A stretch of 64,000 bases of DNA from NCBI GenBank assembly GCA_034180345.1, contig JAXFOQ010000040.1:24387-88386 (forward strand). The letters run 5' to 3'. How positions within the stretch are numbered: position 1 is the stretch's first letter; every line of letters starts with the position of its first letter. This DNA comes from RGIG5681 sp034180345. GTDB lineage: Bacteria; Bacillota_I; Bacilli_A; Erysipelotrichales; Erysipelotrichaceae. Below the pieces are notes generated by a model. That model did no database searches. It was not told where the DNA came from and saw only the letters and a program-made list of their open reading frames with translations. The translations under genes were made by a program, and so were the position numbers. Below are positions 62,508 through 64,000 of this stretch, one piece after another.

Positions 62508-63764
62508 ATGAGTAATAAATATCGTTTTTGTCCTAAGTGTGGACAACAATTATTGATTAACGCCAAATTTTGTCATAACTGTGGCGCTAATTTGAATGAG
62601 GAATTTAAAATTCCTGAAAATATTGAGAATATTGATGAAGTTGATACCAAGATTGAAGATGGTTTAGATATTCCTTTTGTTGGAGCATCTAAAAATGAAG
62701 CTATCAAAGCCTTGGAAAACGAAGAAGTAGAATACACCGAAGAAGAAATTGCAGAAAATATCGAAGATGAAGATATGGATACCATTTATGGTGATGATGA
62801 CGATGATGAAGATGAAGAAGAATTGGAAACTGAAAGTCGTGCTAGTAAAATCTTAACTCGTATTTTAACCGGAATCATCGCATTATTGATTGTTGTCTTA
62901 ATTATCATTACAGCCATGTTTTTTATTAAGACTAATAATATTAAACTTCCATTTTTTAATACTAATAAACAAGCCGAAGTTAGTGAGTCTGAATTAACTA
63001 AGAAAATCAAAGCCCATCTAAGTGAAAATGGCAATGATGTAACTAAGGTTGAAAGCCTATATATTGATGGTGAGAATATTCTTATCAATAATTCACTACA
63101 ACCAACTAGTGGTGAAAAAGTCGGAAGTTATGATTTGAATGATTTAAAAGACTACCCTAATCTTAAAAAGATTATCGTCAATAATGTTAAGAGCTTAGTT
63201 TTTGCAAAGACTGATATTAATGCTGTTGAAGAATTAGAACTTTTAAATAGTATTGCCGATCCTAGCTTAGATGGCATTCAAAATTTTACTAATTTAAAAA
63301 GCTTAAAGGTTGTTAATAGTAGTTTTGCGAGTGTTGACAATATTGCTAAATTAAGTAAGTTAGAATTTTTAACCCTAGATGGTAATGGTTTAAATACTAT
63401 CGGTGGTCTTGAAAAATTAAGTAATCTTAAAAATGCAGCTATTTCAAACAATAATATTAGTGATTATTCACCGATTGAGCGTCTTAATCCTCAAAACAAC
63501 TCTAAGCCTTCAACAAAGCCTAACACCATTAGTGATAATGTTGATGGTAAAAAAGTTGAAATCTTGATTAGTGATTTGCGTGTAAGAACTTCACCTTCAA
63601 TCCAAAGTGATAACAATATTATCGAAAATGATAAGACTGTTTTAAAGGGTGCTATATTACCAGTTTATGAAGAAAAACAAGCTGAAGGCTTTACTTGGTA
63701 TCGTATTGGTGATCATAAGTGGATCGCCAGCAAGGAAGGCGAATGGACTAAAATTAAAAATTAA
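62508..63764 (+). CDS. Zinc-ribbon/LRR/SH3 single-pass membrane protein
   Basis: 418 residues with an inside-out layout. N-terminal zinc ribbon (FCPKCGQQLLINAKFCHNCG, four Cys), acidic run (DDDDDEDEEEL, about 100-111), one membrane helix (about 120-148), extracytoplasmic leucine-rich repeats (about 205-325) and a C-terminal bacterial SH3 domain (about 345-418, VEILISDLRVRTSPS). SH3 domains of this kind bind cell wall. Role unknown; sensing or wall anchoring is plausible. AAGGAG precedes the ATG, and TGCTATAAT lies upstream. Confidence 0.85.
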   Translation: MSNKYRFCPKCGQQLLINAKFCHNCGANLNEEFKIPENIENIDEVDTKIEDGLDIPFVGASKNEAIKALENEEVEYTEEEIAENIEDEDMDTIYGDDDDDEDEEELETESRASKILTRILTGIIALLIVVLIIITAMFFIKTNNIKLPFFNTNKQAEVSESELTKKIKAHLSENGNDVTKVESLYIDGENILINNSLQPTSGEKVGSYDLNDLKDYPNLKKIIVNNVKSLVFAKTDINAVEELELLNSIADPSLDGIQNFTNLKSLKVVNSSFASVDNIAKLSKLEFLTLDGNGLNTIGGLEKLSNLKNAAISNNNISDYSPIERLNPQNNSKPSTKPNTISDNVDGKKVEILISDLRVRTSPSIQSDNNIIENDKTVLKGAILPVYEEKQAEGFTWYRIGDHKWIASKEGEWTKIKN

Positions 63765-63803
63765 TATTTTATAATTAATTTATTTAATCTAATATAAGTA
63801 TCT

Positions 63804-63849
63804 AAGACTATTAATAATAGCTATATTCTATTATCAATAGTCTTTTTTC
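63804..63849 (+). terminator. Terminator after LRR/SH3 gene
   Basis: AAGACTATT plus ATAATAG (63804-63820) pairs with CTATTAT plus AATAGTCTT (63828-63844) with one mismatch, followed by TTTTT. Confidence 0.8.
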
Positions 63850-63980
63850 TTACTCCCCCATATTTGTCAATCCTTTTAATCATTATTATTGATATATATA
63901 TATATAGTAAACTTAATTTCTAGTTATATATATTGGCTATATAATACTAGAAATAAATAAATAAAGGAAAGGAAACAAAT

Positions 63981-64000
63981 ATGAAAAAAAGTAATAAACT
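63981..64000 (+). CDS. Start of a gene cut by the window edge
   Basis: ATG with AAAGGAAAGGA upstream and TATAAT at about 63940. Only MKKSNK is visible; the Lys-rich start could open a signal peptide. Confidence 0.45.

Noticed and set aside
63889..63906. TATATA run as a regulatory repeat
   Set aside because: Simple AT-rich sequence in an AT-rich spacer; no further structure.

Overview
The window is about 64 kb of AT-rich DNA with Shine-Dalgarno-led operons, ordinary Bacillota gene clusters (rpmH-rnpA-yidC-jag, tmk-holB-ricT-rsmI, mnmE-tatD-rnmV-rsmA-ispE, cysS-mrnC-rlmB) and TGA used as a stop. It suggests a small-genome, low-GC Bacillota, probably on the Erysipelotrichia/Mollicutes side. The species cannot be named from sequence alone.

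Layout. 1-5850: type II-A CRISPR-Cas (cas9 cut by the window edge, cas1, cas2, csn2, leader, array with ten 30-bp spacers). 5959-9939: two accessory genes, an ORF6N protein with a PLD-like C-terminus and a large SF1 helicase fused to a PD-(D/E)XK-like nuclease domain; with the CRISPR locus this looks like a small defence island. 10178-13849: complete oxidative pentose-phosphate operon (pgl-gnd-zwf). 14011-20345: TM2 and SPFH proteins, a flavoprotein, a WYL regulator, and a MarR-regulated betaine/choline ABC transporter whose permease and binding protein are fused. 20436-25279: TPM-domain protein and lipoprotein, a dead HsdR fragment, tRNA-Ser(CGA), YaaA, an aldo/keto reductase and Hsp20. 25308-28703: phosphocholine (lic) operon with an HTH-cytidylyltransferase-choline kinase fusion. 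28776-43126: ClC channel, Nudix/QueT/tmk operon, ABC exporter, Ldh, CPBP protease, rpmH cluster, GAPDH. 43200-48020: tRNA-editing-like proteins, NfeD/stomatin pair, an XRE-ImmA-PIN module whose PIN gene carries a stop codon. 48199-55491: mnmE operon, D,D-carboxypeptidase, HAD phosphatase, sigma-like factor, small (p)ppGpp synthetase. 55651-59984: capsule/wall-polymer initiation genes (LCP, Wzz-like, a degenerate BY-kinase-like protein, sugar-1-P transferase) without glycosyltransferases. 60043-63764: cysS-mrnC-rlmB and a zinc-ribbon/LRR/SH3 membrane protein. A new gene begins at 63981.

The most unusual signal is not a gene. At eight loci a good sigma-A -10 hexamer ends exactly six bases before the start codon, with no room for a ribosome-binding site, which predicts leaderless mRNAs. 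Two of them (yaaA and the aldo/keto reductase) are divergent and share a mirror-symmetric promoter. The other genes in the window mostly have clear Shine-Dalgarno sequences, so the organism seems to use two start modes side by side.

How the genes work together: the betaine/choline importer (18098-20345) and the lic operon (25308-28703) could feed choline onto a surface polymer, perhaps one begun by the 55651-59984 cluster and attached by its LCP protein. That link is an inference; no LicD transferase is visible here.
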